This document shows, piece after piece, positions 44,177 through 56,473 of a stretch of DNA of 64,000 nt. Below the pieces are notes generated by a model. It was not told where the DNA came from. It was given only the letters and a program-made list of their open reading frames with translations, and ran no database searches. The stretch lies in contig OY744525.1 in NCBI GenBank assembly GCA_963556195.1, positions 28,010,769-28,074,768 of the forward strand, read 5' to 3'. The stretch comes from Sepiola atlantica. Lineage: Eukaryota > Mollusca > Cephalopoda > Sepiida > Sepiolidae. The position numbers and the translations under genes are program-made. The first letter of the stretch is position 1; each line of letters opens with the position of its first letter.

Positions 44177-46635
44177 GACCTCACATGAAAGGCTAATGCA
44201 AAAACTGAGAATATGTATCTAACAAAGCAGACGTACCAGAATAGATGACCAAATGTAAAAACTACGTTAACAAAAAAGACACAGAAAAAGGAACGATCCA
44301 AAGCATTTACAAACCAATAACTTGTTTACCAACCATGTGGAAAATCATAATGGTACAAATGTGAGAACAGATGTACCACTCGCTTTAAAATCGTTGACTA
44401 CTTTCTGAGGAACAAAAAGGATATCGCAAAGGGAAAATATAGACGCATGAATTGCTTTACATAGATCAAAGGAAGAAAAATAATGCTGGAAAGAGAAAAG
44501 AGGGACACATGGCATCTTATACAGAGATCAAAAGATCCTGAAAGCAGTGAAAATCAGAAAAAAACATAGCCATGGCATGGATTGACTACAAGAAAGCCTG
44601 CGACAGAACCCCTCAAGCATGGATAATTGAATGCTTAAGAATGTACAAGATATCCGACAATATTATTAATATCATTTAGAAAGTAATGGCAACATTGAGA
44701 CTGGAACTGACAGATGGAAGACAACATCTGACAAAGATAAGAATACAGAGAGGTATCTCCCAAAGGAGACTCTCTATCACCACTACTGTTAATCATAGCT
44801 ATGATGCCATTCAACTACATACTTAGGAAATGTGATGCCAGATACAATTTTACAGACAGAACAAAGAATACACCATCTCATGTATATAGACGACCTGGAG
44901 CTATTTGCAAAAAGCAAAAAGGAACTGTTAAAGCTAATGAACACGATTAGAATCTTCAGTCAGTGCATTTAAATGTAATTCGGAATGGAAAAGCGTTCAT
45001 TGCTAGAGATGAAAAGAGGGAAGTGGAGACATCGGAGGGCATGGAACTGCCAATGCAAGAGGAGATGTTAGCACTTGGCGAACAGGATAGCTATAAATAT
45101 GTTGGAGTTCTGGAAGCAGACACCATCAAATGTACATGAATAAAAGATAAATTGCAAAAGAATACTCGAAAACAAGAAAACTCTTATAAGCGAAATTATC
45201 TAGTAGAAATCTAATAAAAGTAATTAACACTTAGGCAGTATCACTAATAAGATACTCTGGACCATTCATAGGTTAGACCAAAGATGAACTGAGGTATTTA
45301 GATAAGAAGACTAGGAAACTAATGACTATGACAATGCACTACACCCACAAGATGATACTGACTGACTCTAAGTGAAAAGGGATGAAGGGGGGAAATTCAG
45401 AACACAGATAGACTGATCACCGTAGCAAGTGACACGGTAAAAATGAACAATACAGGAAGCAGGAAAACCAGAAAACAAAAATACAAGAAAAGAAAAGTGA
45501 GAAGAAAAACAGCTACATGGACGATTCATAAGAATGACAAGAGAAGATAATCACGAAAAAACCTCGACATAGTTATGAAAAGGACACTTGAACAGAGAAA
45601 CTGAATTACTACTGACAGCTGCACAGAACAATGCGATAAGAACTAACTACATTAAAGCTAAAATAGATCAAACCTAGGAAAACAGTAAATGTAGACTATG
45701 TGGACAAAGAGACGAACTGTAAATCACATAATAAGAGAATGCGGAAAACTAGCCCCAAAAGTATACAAGAAGAGACACGACTGCGTGGGGAAAGCAGTAC
45801 ACTAGGAACTATGCAAACGATTGAATTTTGAATACACAGATAAATGGTGCAGACACAACCCGGAGACAGTACTGGGAAACAAAAATCAATTAAATCACCC
45901 TAGATATTGAGGTAAAAACAGATAAAAACTCGTCCAAGCCAGGAGACTGGACATCATAATAGATAACAAGAAAGGAGGAAACTGACAAATTGTACATTTT
46001 TCCGTCCGGGAAGACTACAGGGGTAAGATCAATTAGATGGAAAAACGAAGCAAAAACGAAAGGAATATGGACCATGAAGAAAGTCAATATAATACCAATA
46101 ATCGTTAGGAAGAGCAATGACGAAAACAGCTGAAATCTTAAGGAAAATCCTTGAATACGGAAACCAACCCACATAAACTATAAGCACTAATAAGCCACGT
46201 GTAAATTGCAACAAAAATAAAACAAACAAAACATGGAAGGAGCACCACGTGACCCGAGGGGACTGGAACTGAAACTGCAAGAAATCTTATAAACTGTGCC
46301 CCGCCCCCCGAAAAAGAAGGCATCAGCTGATACCACACAAAATAGTCGTGAAGGATCACGGAAGATGGAAAGATCGAGAAGGAAGAGGACTGATCAAACC
46401 TCCACTGAAAAAGTGCGGAGAGTACGGTGACCTTTGCAAGGCTTCTTGCCACACAAATACCATAATGGACCAATAGTCGTTGCCAGCGAGAAATCAATAG
46501 TAAGCGACTTTTGCGATAACGCAAAGTCATTTGCAATGCTTATCGAACGAGGTGGAGAATATTAGAAATTTTGGCATATTTCTTGTCACTCCAGGGAACA
46601 TCACTGTTTTTTTGTGTGAGAACTCCTAGTGAGCA

Positions 46636-46664
<29 letters not shown>
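44176..46664 (+). pseudogene. LINE reverse transcriptase pseudogene with (AAT)n tail, copy D
   Basis: Many stops and shifts, but pieces in order on the plus strand are clear: PITCLPTMWKIIM (about 44310), LLSEEQKGYRKG (44395), MAWIDYKKACDRTPQAW (44575), the catalytic YIDDLELFAKSKKEL (44885), TRKLMTM, a degenerate zinc knuckle CRLCGQRDEL (45700) and HWELCKRLNFEYTDKW (45800). They continue into the KAKTKGIWTMKKVNIIPIIV end (46050) and then 3' UTR and an (AAT)n tail at 46641-46665. The RT followed by a CCHC-like finger suggests an R2/R4-group LINE. The clade call is tentative. The N-terminus is missing. Confidence 0.72.
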
Positions 46665-46665
<1 letters not shown>

Positions 46666-46666
<1 letters not shown>

Positions 46667-47578
46667 GAAGAAGGAAAAAATTCTAATGTGATAAGTAGTA
46701 ATGGATATGACGATGATGATGATAGATGTATTTGTTACGAAAGTAGGTTATACAACATAAAGTAGTAAGATGAATTGTATGGATCTCATCTTCGTTTATT
46801 TATTTGATAAGCGAGTCATACTTCCCCACAGTTTATGAGAAAATCGTGCCTACTAAATGAATAAAACCATTTATTTAAATATATATCTGAGACTTTCGGT
46901 TCATACACCTTTATCAAAGTGCACCTTTTAAAAATTTTTTTCTGGTATTAACATCATTTGGCTGTTGCCTACTCGTGGATAACGCAAACTGAACGTCCGA
47001 TTTTATTGACGATTTTGGGAAAGTGAAAATCCGATGTGATAAATGTTTATAATATTACTTGGTATTCTAAACTCTTTGAATAAACTTCCGAATGTTTTTT
47101 AAGATCTGATAACCCATCTATTTAAAAAAAAATGTTTTCAATTGCAAGCCGACAAAGACGGGTACTTCAGCTAATATCTTTATATGGAGATACAGAAGCT
47201 GATAAGATTTGTTAAAACCATTAACCGAGACATTTTAGGCGTGTCGTTTAAATTATGTACTTTACTTTTATCACGAGAGCAAAAGCCAGGGAAAGATAAC
47301 CCCATACAGACTTTTAAAATAAAACGAAAGATACATCTCTAATACGTTATCAAGTTAAAATAATGCTTCGTCCATGTTTTTTTTTACCGTAAGATAATTT
47401 CAATCGTCTTCTGTAAATTAACTGATAAGTCGTTATCTCATAAATAAAACATACAAAAGAGACGAGATAAATTTAATTGAAGAGGAAGGAAAGAGAAGAA
47501 GAATATGGTGACAAAAAATAGCAGCTAAAATGTGGAGATTAGAAATAGACAAGGGAATGAAATGAAAATAATGGGGAT
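46666..47578. other. No recognisable feature
   Basis: AT-rich sequence with only short frames; a few GAT repeats at about 46710. Confidence 0.35.
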
Positions 47579-47581
47579 AGA

Positions 47582-47612
47582 ATGGAAATTGAGAGAGAGA
47601 GAGAAAGAGAAA

Positions 47613-47664
<52 letters not shown>

Positions 47665-48055
47665 AAAGAAGCTTTGAGTTATTTTAAACAAAAAAAAAAG
47701 AAGGAAAATGCAGTTTAAATTCCCAGAGAAACTAACTAAATCCAAAATAGTGTAGACTTAACATTTGTTGGAAAATTCATAAATAAATAATATATAATAG
47801 TAAGTAAATAAAATAAAAAGGGGGATTAAGTATCTAACAGTGAAACAAAAGCAGGCGACCTTAACGTAAGCATCTAATATTAACACGGGGATCTTCAGCT
47901 GTTTACCATGTAACTGTTTCGGAGAATTAAAAACAGGACAGTTATATGCATGGCTCTCCAATGGTACAGATAAAACTACCATTTCCCCAATAATCAAGTG
48001 TCGAAATAATTCAGCTTAAAATGTTACTTATATATACATAAATAAATAATAATAA

Positions 48056-48086
<31 letters not shown>

Positions 48087-48161
48087 TACTACCCTTAAGA
48101 CTACCGTGTTATATGGTAATTTGCATATCAAATAAAATTCTTTATAACAATAGTAATACTA

Positions 48162-48224
<63 letters not shown>

Positions 48225-48392
48225 TACTATCTAAACACTACACCTACGAACCATTCTACGATATGGTAGCTAGAAATAAAATTATATAGGAATTAAGGTT
48301 GCATTAAAAAAAAAAAGCTTTAGTACCTTTGGTACCAGAAAGGCAAATAGATATATATATATTCATTTCTCTTTCTCTCTCTCTCTCAATCT

Positions 48393-48396
<4 letters not shown>
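47582..48396. repeat. Region bounded by inverted GA/CT-rich arms
   Basis: 47582-47617 (ATGGAAATTGAGAGAGAGAG...ATGAAT) is the reverse complement of 48361-48396 with one mismatch in 36. Each arm is followed by (TA)n on one side (47615-47660, and 48397-48460 outside the right arm). The interior has (AAT)n at 48042-48085 and 48150-48222 and no ORF of note. It may be a non-autonomous element, or an inverted duplication of a compound microsatellite. Confidence 0.7.

Positions 48397-48462
<66 letters not shown>
48397..48462. repeat. (TA)n microsatellite
   Basis: About 32 TA units next to the right inverted arm. Confidence 0.95.
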
Positions 48463-48466
<4 letters not shown>

Positions 48467-49394
48467 ATAAAATGAAATAATAAAATAAGGTGTCAATAAA
48501 ATTTTATTATAATTCAAAGTTCAAGCAAAGCATCTTAACGTCCTTAGCTCATGAGTTTTCAAAAATAATTCTTCTCCTCAGAGGACCATTACCGCAGTGG
48601 TATTACTACCGATAATAAAATCACACTTTGAAAATATATAAAAATATATAAAAAAAATACATACAAATATATAACATCAAATATATCAACCCCAAAACAT
48701 ACTTTTTTTTTGAATCTATACAATCCATCCAAGTCATACAATTTAAAAAACATAACCAGGAAAGATATCCAGAAGGTTGACTGAAGATTGATCCAGGTAA
48801 TTACGAGGAATTGAAAGAACTGAAAAAGTTGTCCAATCGTGAGATGCGTCAGCAATCGATGAAGTGAAAAGTATCCAATATTTAAGTTGATTATTACAGC
48901 GATAAATAAATCAAATCAAATAATATATTGATCTGCGCAGTACAAATCAAAACAGAGTTCACTGGTTAAATGGATAATCCGTTAAATCCGAATTGAACAA
49001 AATTAAAATTGAATTGAGTCAACAACCACCGTCATCACTTCACTTCCTCCGGGCCGAATAAAAATAATCAAATTTTGAAAGTATTCGCTCTCCCGCGAGC
49101 CAAATCAAACAGGACCCTTTTTTTGTTGGACTACTTATATATATATATATATATATATATATCGAACACTAGCGTATATAGGTAAAATAATTTAATATTA
49201 TTTATTCAAAATTAATATTTTATAAGCCCCTTTAATAAGATTAAAGTTTAGCCCTGGTTGGGGAAGTTAAAAATAGACTGACACGTAGCTATAAGGCATA
49301 TTCCAACAACGTTCGTAGAATCTTTAGTCAGTCTTTCTTCATACGCCGCCATTCGCATAAATAGAAGAAGAAAAGAATTTCCTTCTTGTATGCG
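48463..49394. other. No gene recognised
   Basis: AT-rich sequence with a short (TA)n at 49135-49162. The 88-codon minus frame at 48589-48855 is a hydrophobic AT-rich reading without a domain. Confidence 0.35.
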
Positions 49395-49460
49395 GTAATG
49401 TCCCGTGGCCGAATGGTTACAGCGCTTGCTTCCGGATTCTAGGTTGATTCTGCATGATTG
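49395..49460 (+). repeat. Degenerate tRNA-derived SINE head
   Basis: GTCCCGTGGCCGAATGGTTA contains a clean A box (TGGCCGAATGG), and TAGGTTGATTCTGC is a B box missing a base. There is no cloverleaf closure. Confidence 0.55.
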
Positions 49461-49525
49461 AGCATTGATTTTGCATGGCAGAATAATTTTAAATATGATA
49501 TTTTATCTTTATCATCTCTCCGTGC

Positions 49526-49526
<1 letters not shown>

Positions 49527-49595
<69 letters not shown>
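49527..49595. repeat. (TA)n microsatellite
   Basis: About 33 TA units, followed at once by a SINE-like segment. Confidence 0.95.
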
Positions 49596-49597
<2 letters not shown>

Positions 49598-49735
49598 ATC
49601 CACATACACATTGTTTCGCTGTATCACAACTCTTCAGTGCGGCTAGACCATTTAGTGCTTCAAGCCGGGATTGAAACTCAACCGTCGGCGATCCTACTCT
49701 CTGTGCTATCATACGACACTGACTGAATGTAAGTA
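49596..49735 (-). repeat. SINE-like repeat, copy 1
   Basis: Shares GTCATCCA(C/T)ATACA, TTGTTTCGCTGTAT / CTGTTTCGCTGTAT, TTCAGTGCGGCTAGACCA and AAGCCGGGATTGAAACTC with 49867-49955. On the minus strand GTTTCAATCCCGGC is B-box-like. Confidence 0.65.
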
Positions 49736-49866
49736 ATATCTCAATGTAAACATTGCAAGTGCCGGGAGCTCGAATTAGTTTTTACCCAATGAGTTATGCC
49801 TTAAAGCAAATGGCAGTTGGCGATATTCTTACAAATAAGCTCTACCCAGGGAGTGAGCTTCATATA

Positions 49867-49955
49867 GTCATCCATATACAGACTGTTTCGCTGTATTACA
49901 GTAGTTCAGTGCGGCTAGACCAGTTAGCGCCTCAAGCCGGGATTGAAACTCTCTC
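49867..49955 (-). repeat. SINE-like repeat, copy 2
   Basis: Second copy of the segment at 49596, about 270 bp away and ending in a CT/TA/GA microsatellite. Confidence 0.65.
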
Positions 49956-49982
49956 TCTCTATATATATATATATATATGTAT

Positions 49983-50017
<35 letters not shown>

Positions 50018-50070
50018 GAGAGAGGGGGAAAGAGAGAGAAGAGAGAAAGAGTGAGAGAAAAGAGAGGAAG
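49948..50070. repeat. Compound (CT)n(TA)n(GA)n microsatellite
   Basis: CTCTCTCTCT, TATATATATA, then a long GA tract with GGGGAAAG variants. The tract gives a charged RERERE frame that is not a gene. Confidence 0.95.
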
Positions 50071-50326
50071 ACAGGCAGACAGCCAGGCAGAGATATAGGA
50101 AACCAGAAATTAATATATATATATATGCCGAAACAATTGTATGCTGAATAAAAACAAATTTTATGAAATGACGTGAATCTTTCCTTTATAATATTTATAT
50201 AGTATACAATTTAATAAACAATATTGAATACAACATGGCCTTACACTATTTAGCTATTATAATTAGTTCATGTTATAAAATTTGTATGTGTATATATACA
50301 AAAAATTCGAAATATACATGAAAAAT

Positions 50327-50384
<58 letters not shown>

Positions 50385-50489
50385 GCTAATGACAATATAT
50401 GTATTAGTATATACTATCGGTTCCTTTTACTTTGTAGTCTCCTTAAAACATTCAGCTCAATGATTGTCAATTATTGATAACAGAGCAAA

Positions 50490-50642
50490 TATAAGTCAGT
50501 TCATATTATATTCCAATAACCATGTTTTATTTTATTATTTTATTTTTTCACATTTCCAAAAAACATAACATTTCTGTGAGATATATTTTTCACGGTCCTT
50601 TTCATTTGTCTTGTGCCAAACAACATTTTTATGTCAATATCG
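50490..50642 (+). repeat. Left arm of ~155-bp inverted repeat flanking a Penelope-like element
   Basis: ATAAGTCAGTTCATATTATA through CATTTCTGTGAGATATATTT to CATTTTTATGTCAATATCG. It is the reverse complement of 53020-53174 at over 90% identity by eye, with a few 1-2-nt indels. Confidence 0.9.
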
Positions 50643-50781
50643 ATAATTTATATTGAGGTATTAGTACTCTGTCATCTACTATTAGGTGTATGGTTTCTAT
50701 TGTCAAGATAGTCTTATAATATTCCTATACCTTAGATACTTTCATATTCATGTTGATGAAAGGGCTACTACCACAAGTATT

Positions 50782-52715
50782 TTATATGGGTCCGTAACGG
50801 GATAGGATATATACGGTTCTATGTAGACAGTTCTGAATCACTTCCTGTCTTTTATTTAATAAATTTTCTTTAGACATAACTATATTGTAGGATTCCAGAA
50901 TACAGAGGTTACATCTCTTAGATTTGTTAGGTCTATATTTCCCTGCTCTACCTAGTATAGACCATTTTAGGCTGCATTGTATGTTTTTACTGTTTAGTTC
51001 TTTTACATGTTTAGCTAAAGTCGTAGGGACCTTCTTTGAATTTGTATTAGGTTATTTGACAGAGTGTATATGGTTTCTTAATCTGTCCTTGAAACTACAG
51101 CCCGTCGATCCAATGTATGTTCTAATTCTGTTTTCCTCTATAACGTTACACTTATACACTATATCTGAAGTTAAACATTTCCCCTCTAAAGGGCACTCAT
51201 TAACATTTCTACAGTTATATTGGGAGCTGTTATTCTGGTTCTGGACTGTACTAGTATCTAAGTTACTATTCTTTTTGATTTTTGTGTTATTTGAACTTAC
51301 TATAGTTGATGTTAAGTTTATCGATGTTGAAAAAGATAGCTTTACTGTATTTTTATTTATAACTTTGCCTAGTCTACTATATCTAGGAAAATTTCTCTCG
51401 ATACTTTGGTAAAATGGTCTAGGTATGTTAGTAAGGATGTTTAAGCCATAAGGAGGGTTGAACCAGAGTGAATTTCTACGTCTGTTTTTCTTCCCAGTGG
51501 TATTTACTATGGATGGTGGGTTTGTTGATCCTCTAGTGTTAAGTGTAATACTAGGTGCAGTATCCCGCGTATTATTAGTATTTATTCTCCTATTGATTTT
51601 TCTTGGATTTCCCATAGCCATGTTGTATGCTATTATGTGAGGTGCATTCCTAAGTGCCCTAGAATTCTCATTGTGCTTCACCGAGCTTTCTTTTATGTAG
51701 TTTATTTTCTCAGTATATCCAGATCTGGCTAATGCTTCATTATAATATTTTTTATTCTTATTGAATAGTGATTCGTTAAATGATAGTTTTGATATTCTCT
51801 TTGAGATACTAGGGATTATGGCTTTCTTAATTGGTCCCGGGTGATTAGAATTAAAATCTACATAATAGAGAGTTTGGTTGGGTTTATGATATGGTGCATA
51901 TGTTCTATTGTTTAGGTCTAAGCTGATGTCTAGGAAGTTAACTATCTTATGGTTTAAGTCTATTGTTACCTTTAGGTCCAACCTTTTAAAAAGTTTATGT
52001 ATATCCTTTTTGGTATTCTCTAACCTTCTATTGCTTATTGTTAACGAAGAATAGTGCGTCATCTCTGTATAAACCGTCCCTTAATTGTGATAATTCTTTA
52101 TGGAGCTCCTTCAGGATGTAAAGGCCTACCAAATCCGTTACCTTCGCAGAGACCGGTGCTCCCATAGTAATGTCGAAGTTATTTTCCCTATATTTTCTTG
52201 TCCATAGTTTGTAATTATACAGAATCAGAGTTCTTCTAGCTAGTTTTATAATGTCTATTTCTAGTCTAGTTATATTCGTTTCTATTCTAGCACTATCAAG
52301 GGCTTTGTCTAGAAGTGTGGGGGAAATTCATGGGTAATACGCATCTATGTCAAACATGATAAACTTCCCGTTAATCCCTTGGGGGAGTTTTGTAAACCAA
52401 TTGAAGACTTCATCTGACGATGACCACAAATTGTGAGTTATCTTGGATTTAATGGTGGGTATGATTCTATCCAATATCCTTTTGCTAATTGTTCCTATGT
52501 CCGATATACAAGGGGAGATTAATCTGATAGTGGGGTTATTGAAATCCTCCTTGTGATCCTTTAACGTAAATCTGGGGCATTTAGGAGTATATATCTCTAT
52601 GTTGTTATCTATATTGATTTTATAGCATATTTCTAAGGCTGTAGAATTGATATCACTGAGGTTATTTACATTGGCTATTTTATAGTTTTTCTGTAGCTTT
52701 AGTAAGAAAAAAAAT
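50782..52715 (-). pseudogene. Penelope-like element: RT plus GIY-YIG endonuclease, broken
   Basis: Minus strand, reading from 52715 down. RT pieces: PKCPRFTLKDHKEDFNNPTI, LISPCISDIGTISKRILDRI, FIMFDIDAYYP*IS (motif A, in-frame stop near 52329), FDITMGAPVSAKVTDLVGL and GLYRDDALF (catalytic YRDD near 52050). A frameshift follows, after which the 336-codon frame 52062-51052 continues with LFKRLDLKVTIDLNHKIVNF and HKPNQTLYYVDFNSNHP. Then come the Cys linker NECPLEGKCLTSDIVYKCNV and the GIY-YIG start RTYIGSTGCSFKDRLRNHI. After a stop (TAA) at 51049-51051, the frame resumes with LAKHVKELNSKNIQCSLKW and RCNLCILESYN, and ends at 50782. RT linked to GIY-YIG is diagnostic of Penelope-like elements. At least two stops and one shift make it inactive. 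The RT N-terminus is missing. Confidence 0.88.
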
Positions 52716-53019
52716 TATCCTCAAGTGAATTAGAATTTTTATAAATAAATTATAGAACTTATTAACTATTTTAAGAAATATTACTGAATTCAAAAGTTCG
52801 CACAATTTTTATGATAAACTAGCTTTGAACGAAAAATTCAAAATGGCGTATTAGTGGGTTCCTCCACGTGTGAGTTTTTGCTCTCTTTTTATTTGTTTTT
52901 TGTTTGTTGTCACCCAAAAATGAACTACTGTATAGTGTAGGTTTTTTTCAAGACACTTTAATCCAAGAACGTTTTACTATTTTTGAATTTTTTCTGATGA
53001 TTTTGTAGTGTTGCAGAGA

Positions 53020-53168
53020 CGATATTGACATAAAAATGTTGTTTGGCACAAGACAAATGAAACGGACCGTAAAATATATATCTCACAGAAATGTAATGTT
53101 TTTTGGAAATGTGAAAAATAAAAATAATAAAATAAAACCATGGTTATTGGAATATAATATGAACTGGA

Positions 53169-53174
<6 letters not shown>
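53020..53174 (-). repeat. Right arm of inverted repeat flanking the Penelope-like element
   Basis: CGATATTGACATAAAAATGT to GGAATATAATATGAACTGGA, inverted partner of 50490-50642, with (TA)n just outside. Penelope elements are known to carry long terminal repeats in either direct or inverted orientation, so these may be their terminal repeats. Confidence 0.88.

Positions 53175-53202
<28 letters not shown>
53175..53202. repeat. (TA)n microsatellite
   Basis: About 15 TA units outside the right arm. Confidence 0.9.
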
Positions 53203-53208
<6 letters not shown>

Positions 53209-53287
53209 GACGCTACAAATATCTATGGCAGCACTTCGAAGAGCACTGATGACCAGGGTCATTCTGACTCATAGCACGTGATGCAAT

Positions 53288-53985
53288 ACGGGAAAGTTGT
53301 TTGTTACTTTTAACACCTCTAAAACCAAGCTTCTCTTTTTTTTACCACCAACGCTTGGATCCTCATTTCTCTCTAGTTGAAATGAATGACGCTCTCTTTG
53401 ATAACTTCCTAGAACTGACTTTTAATCCAGACCTTAAATGGAAGACTTACATCAAATTTCTTGCAAAGGTCGCTGGAAAAAAGTTGACTCATTCTATCGT
53501 ACTAGAAGGTATCTAACTCCTGACGCAATCCTCTACCCGTATAAGAGCCAGATCCGTCCTAAGATGGAATACTTCTTTCATATCTTGGCAGGTACCGCTC
53601 GGATAACCTTTTCTTGCCTTGTTTGTGTACAACACCGACTTCGCAATCTAGTGGTGGGTGATCTCTTTTCACTTCCTTGCAGCTCATTTCACACAGAAGA
53701 GATGTTGCTCTCTCTTGTATCGTTATTTTCATGTTAGGTGCTCGACTGAGCTCCAAACTCTGACCCGCCGCCTCTGTAAAACATTCACAGCAAGAACCGG
53801 TCTGGCTACAACCACAGCAGAGAACTTTCTTTCTCTCTCTCTGTATCAAAAACCAACCAGAACTTCCATATATAAAATCTCTTTCCTAGAGTTCCCCAAC
53901 TGTGGAACGAAATTCCACGAGTCTGCTTCCCAACTGACTACCACCTGTGTCGTCTTTAAATCTAATGTAAACAAATACTAGTTGA
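53288..53985 (+). pseudogene. LINE reverse transcriptase 3' fragment (jockey-like superfamily)
   Basis: Plus strand, spread over three frames: NTSKTKLLFFLPPTLGSSFL (53312), MEDLHQISCKGRWKKVDSFY, YLTPDAILYPYKSQIRPKME (53515), VQHRLRNLVVGDLF (53631), SLVSLFSC / YRYFHVRCSTELQTLTRRLC (53718) and FTARTGLATTTAENFLSLSL (53787). It ends with FKSNVNKY and a stop near 53980. This is the C-terminal third of a non-LTR retrotransposon polyprotein after the RT domain. Frameshifts near 53390, 53430 and 53730 show it is dead. It is the same broad family as the copy at 59556-60840. Confidence 0.75.
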
Positions 53986-54655
53986 GCCGACCTCATGGAT
54001 AATCAATTCCTCTTAAGAAACATTTTTCCCATTCAACCCATTTTTCTCAATTATCGCGTGGTGGCGTTTCTCATATAACTGACGATCTCTTTAACATTTA
54101 TTTTCGAGTGACCTTCAAGCATTGATAAGCAATGACCCATTAGTAAATTTAAAAAAATTGGGGAATAAGGATCGGTTTCATATTTTTTCGACTGTATTAG
54201 TGATTAATTAAATATTAAATATCTAATAGGTTTTGAACTTGTATAGCTGATATTTGGAAAGGCGATTAATGCATAAATGCCATAGTTACAAAACGGAAGA
54301 ATGACGTGGTTTCGACATGTTTCCCGGATATCAGACCTCAACAATGTACAAATACCATATCAAGAAGATTTCATTGAAGAAAGATCAATACCATATAAGG
54401 GCTGATATTGGTATCCTAATCCCGACAACTGAAAGGTTGACCCAATACTGCGCTCAAGGGTAGAATTTGGTTCTCAAGCATATGACAAAGCTCTCCGGAG
54501 TGTGCATATAGGTGAAGTAAGTAAGGAGTCAAAACTCTTAGAAAAGAAAAGGAAGAAATAAAGAAAAACATTGCATCGCTATTCTATAGTTCACAAGGGT
54601 ATCCATTAGGCCGATAACATACCTGACAGAGAAGCATTATTAGGAGGAGAAGAAG
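53986..54655. other. No gene recognised
   Basis: AT-rich. GTTTCGACATGTTTCCCGGA (54310-54330) looks like a dispersed-repeat end. No coding signal. Confidence 0.35.
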
Positions 54656-55100
54656 AAAACATTATTTAATGGAGAAGTGTGGAGAGAAAAAGAAGAAAAA
54701 AGAAGAAATTAAAAAACGAAATAAACGTTGGTAAAAGATTAAATAGAAAAGAAGAAAGAGTAGAAAAAAGCGAAAGTAACAAGGAAGGACAATTATGAAA
54801 TGAAAAAAGAATGAGTAATTGAAAGACAAATTGAAAATCAAGAAAACAAAATGAAAGAAAAAGCGAAAGAAATAAACAAAGTAAAAAAAAATCGAAAAAA
54901 GAAACAAAACAAAAAATATCCCCCAAAACCCTGTCATAAACATAAGAAAAAAAAATCGAAAAACTAAAATAAAGAAATGAAAACATTGTGAAAATATTAA
55001 TAATTCTTTGTCTGTGATTAATCGAAGAATTACATTTTTGATAATTAAAAAAAAATGTCTGTATTTCTTCCGCGCGCCATCCCTTTAACATAATCAAAGA
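54655..55100. repeat. Purine-rich (A/G) stretch
   Basis: Strong strand bias: mainly A and G on the plus strand for about 300 bp, which opens phenylalanine-rich minus frames (FFFFSPHFS-like) up to 143 codons. These are compositional artefacts. Confidence 0.6.
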
Positions 55101-56274
55101 GTTTTCTTTTGTTTCGCGCCATTTCCTATAAAAGAGAACTGTTTTCTGTTTGTGTAGCCGTGCGTTGACGGCTGGTAAAATAAGAGCGAACAGCCAATTA
55201 ATTAGGAGAATTTATTGACGAAAACTGCGCGAAGATACGAACACAATTTGTTTTCCACTTCGTCGTTTTCGCAACGCACATAAAGTTTGTTTGCCTTATT
55301 TGTCAGAACTTATTGGTGAATTCTTACTTAAATAAGCACTATTCTTACATAAATATTTAATAACAATAAGAATAATATAAATACGGGCAATGAAAATGAA
55401 AGTAATTTGTTTTTTTAACAAAAAACATGAATATCCCAGTTTAAAAAAAAACCCACCAAAAGTGAGAAAAATATCCCATCTTAATGAAATGTTTCATATT
55501 TATTCATAAATAAATTAATTTTAATATAACGTATTTATTTTATCAAAAACGACTTAGACATTTTTAGGTCACTTCAATTCTTATGTAACGATGTCGTTAC
55601 ATAAAAATATATTTTATACGTGACTATTTTTGGTTACTTCTCTTTTACGCGACTTCCGCGTGCATTAGTTACTTCGTCATCCTCTTCTGCATGGCCGTGA
55701 TACATCTAGTGATTGTTCGTGTTCTCTTCAGTGTAACTAGCTGAAATTAACTTTACCTCACACAGAAAGAAGACTAGAGATGTTTGCTGTGAGTTTTTAC
55801 AGTTTATTTGGAGAGAAACAACTCATAAAGACTAAAATTCTCTTAACTAATTAGTTAACTATCTTATTGGAGATAAATGGGTGAATGCGACGAACAGACA
55901 CTTTGGGAGGGGAGAATTCTCGCCTTCGGGTGATTTTAACGTTTTACAAGTATTACAGCATATTATTGAACGTCAGCCTAGCTTTGGCTTCCACGCAGGA
56001 CTCTAAAACCTTTGTTCTCTCCCTCGACAAACGTGACGTTATTCGTCGCTGACGCATATTTCTTTGTTTTACTCTATATGAACTATTTAACCCCATGCCT
56101 TATCTTATAGGTCATCTGTTCAAGTTATCTATCGTAGAAACTAATTTATTTTCCAAACTTCGTGTCACTTCGACCTGAACTTAGTTCGCCTATGTCAAAA
56201 TGAACACAGCTGATGTAATCGCTATCCGACATAGGGCCTCCATAATGTAACACTTATACCCTATTCATTTCAAG

Positions 56275-56277
<3 letters not shown>
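55101..56277. other. No gene recognised
   Basis: AT-rich low-copy sequence without long frames. It includes an ACGATGTCGTTAC dyad near 55588. Confidence 0.35.

Positions 56278-56351
<74 letters not shown>
56278..56351. repeat. (TA)n microsatellite
   Basis: About 36 TA units. Confidence 0.96.
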
Positions 56352-56354
<3 letters not shown>

Positions 56355-56473
56355 GCGGTATTCACCTTTGTTGGGTTGAAGTGGCTTTCTCTAAACTGGG
56401 AAGTTTCTCGGGAATATAAAATTCAAAAGCGGCCCCTAACTGCATGTGTATCCCAGTCAGAGGAGACTACATA

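Noticed and set aside
49395..49460. Functional tRNA gene
   Set aside because: A box is good, but the B box lacks a base and the acceptor arms do not pair. The same holds for 13430-13522 and 37800-37905, so all are treated as SINE-derived.
49753..50151. 132-codon plus frame with RERERERE and IYIYIY
   Set aside because: It spans a SINE-like copy and (TA)n/(GA)n microsatellites.
54662..55097. 143- and 93-codon minus frames rich in F/L, resembling membrane proteins
   Set aside because: Caused by a long purine-rich tract; repetitive FFF/FLF runs without a plausible protein pattern.
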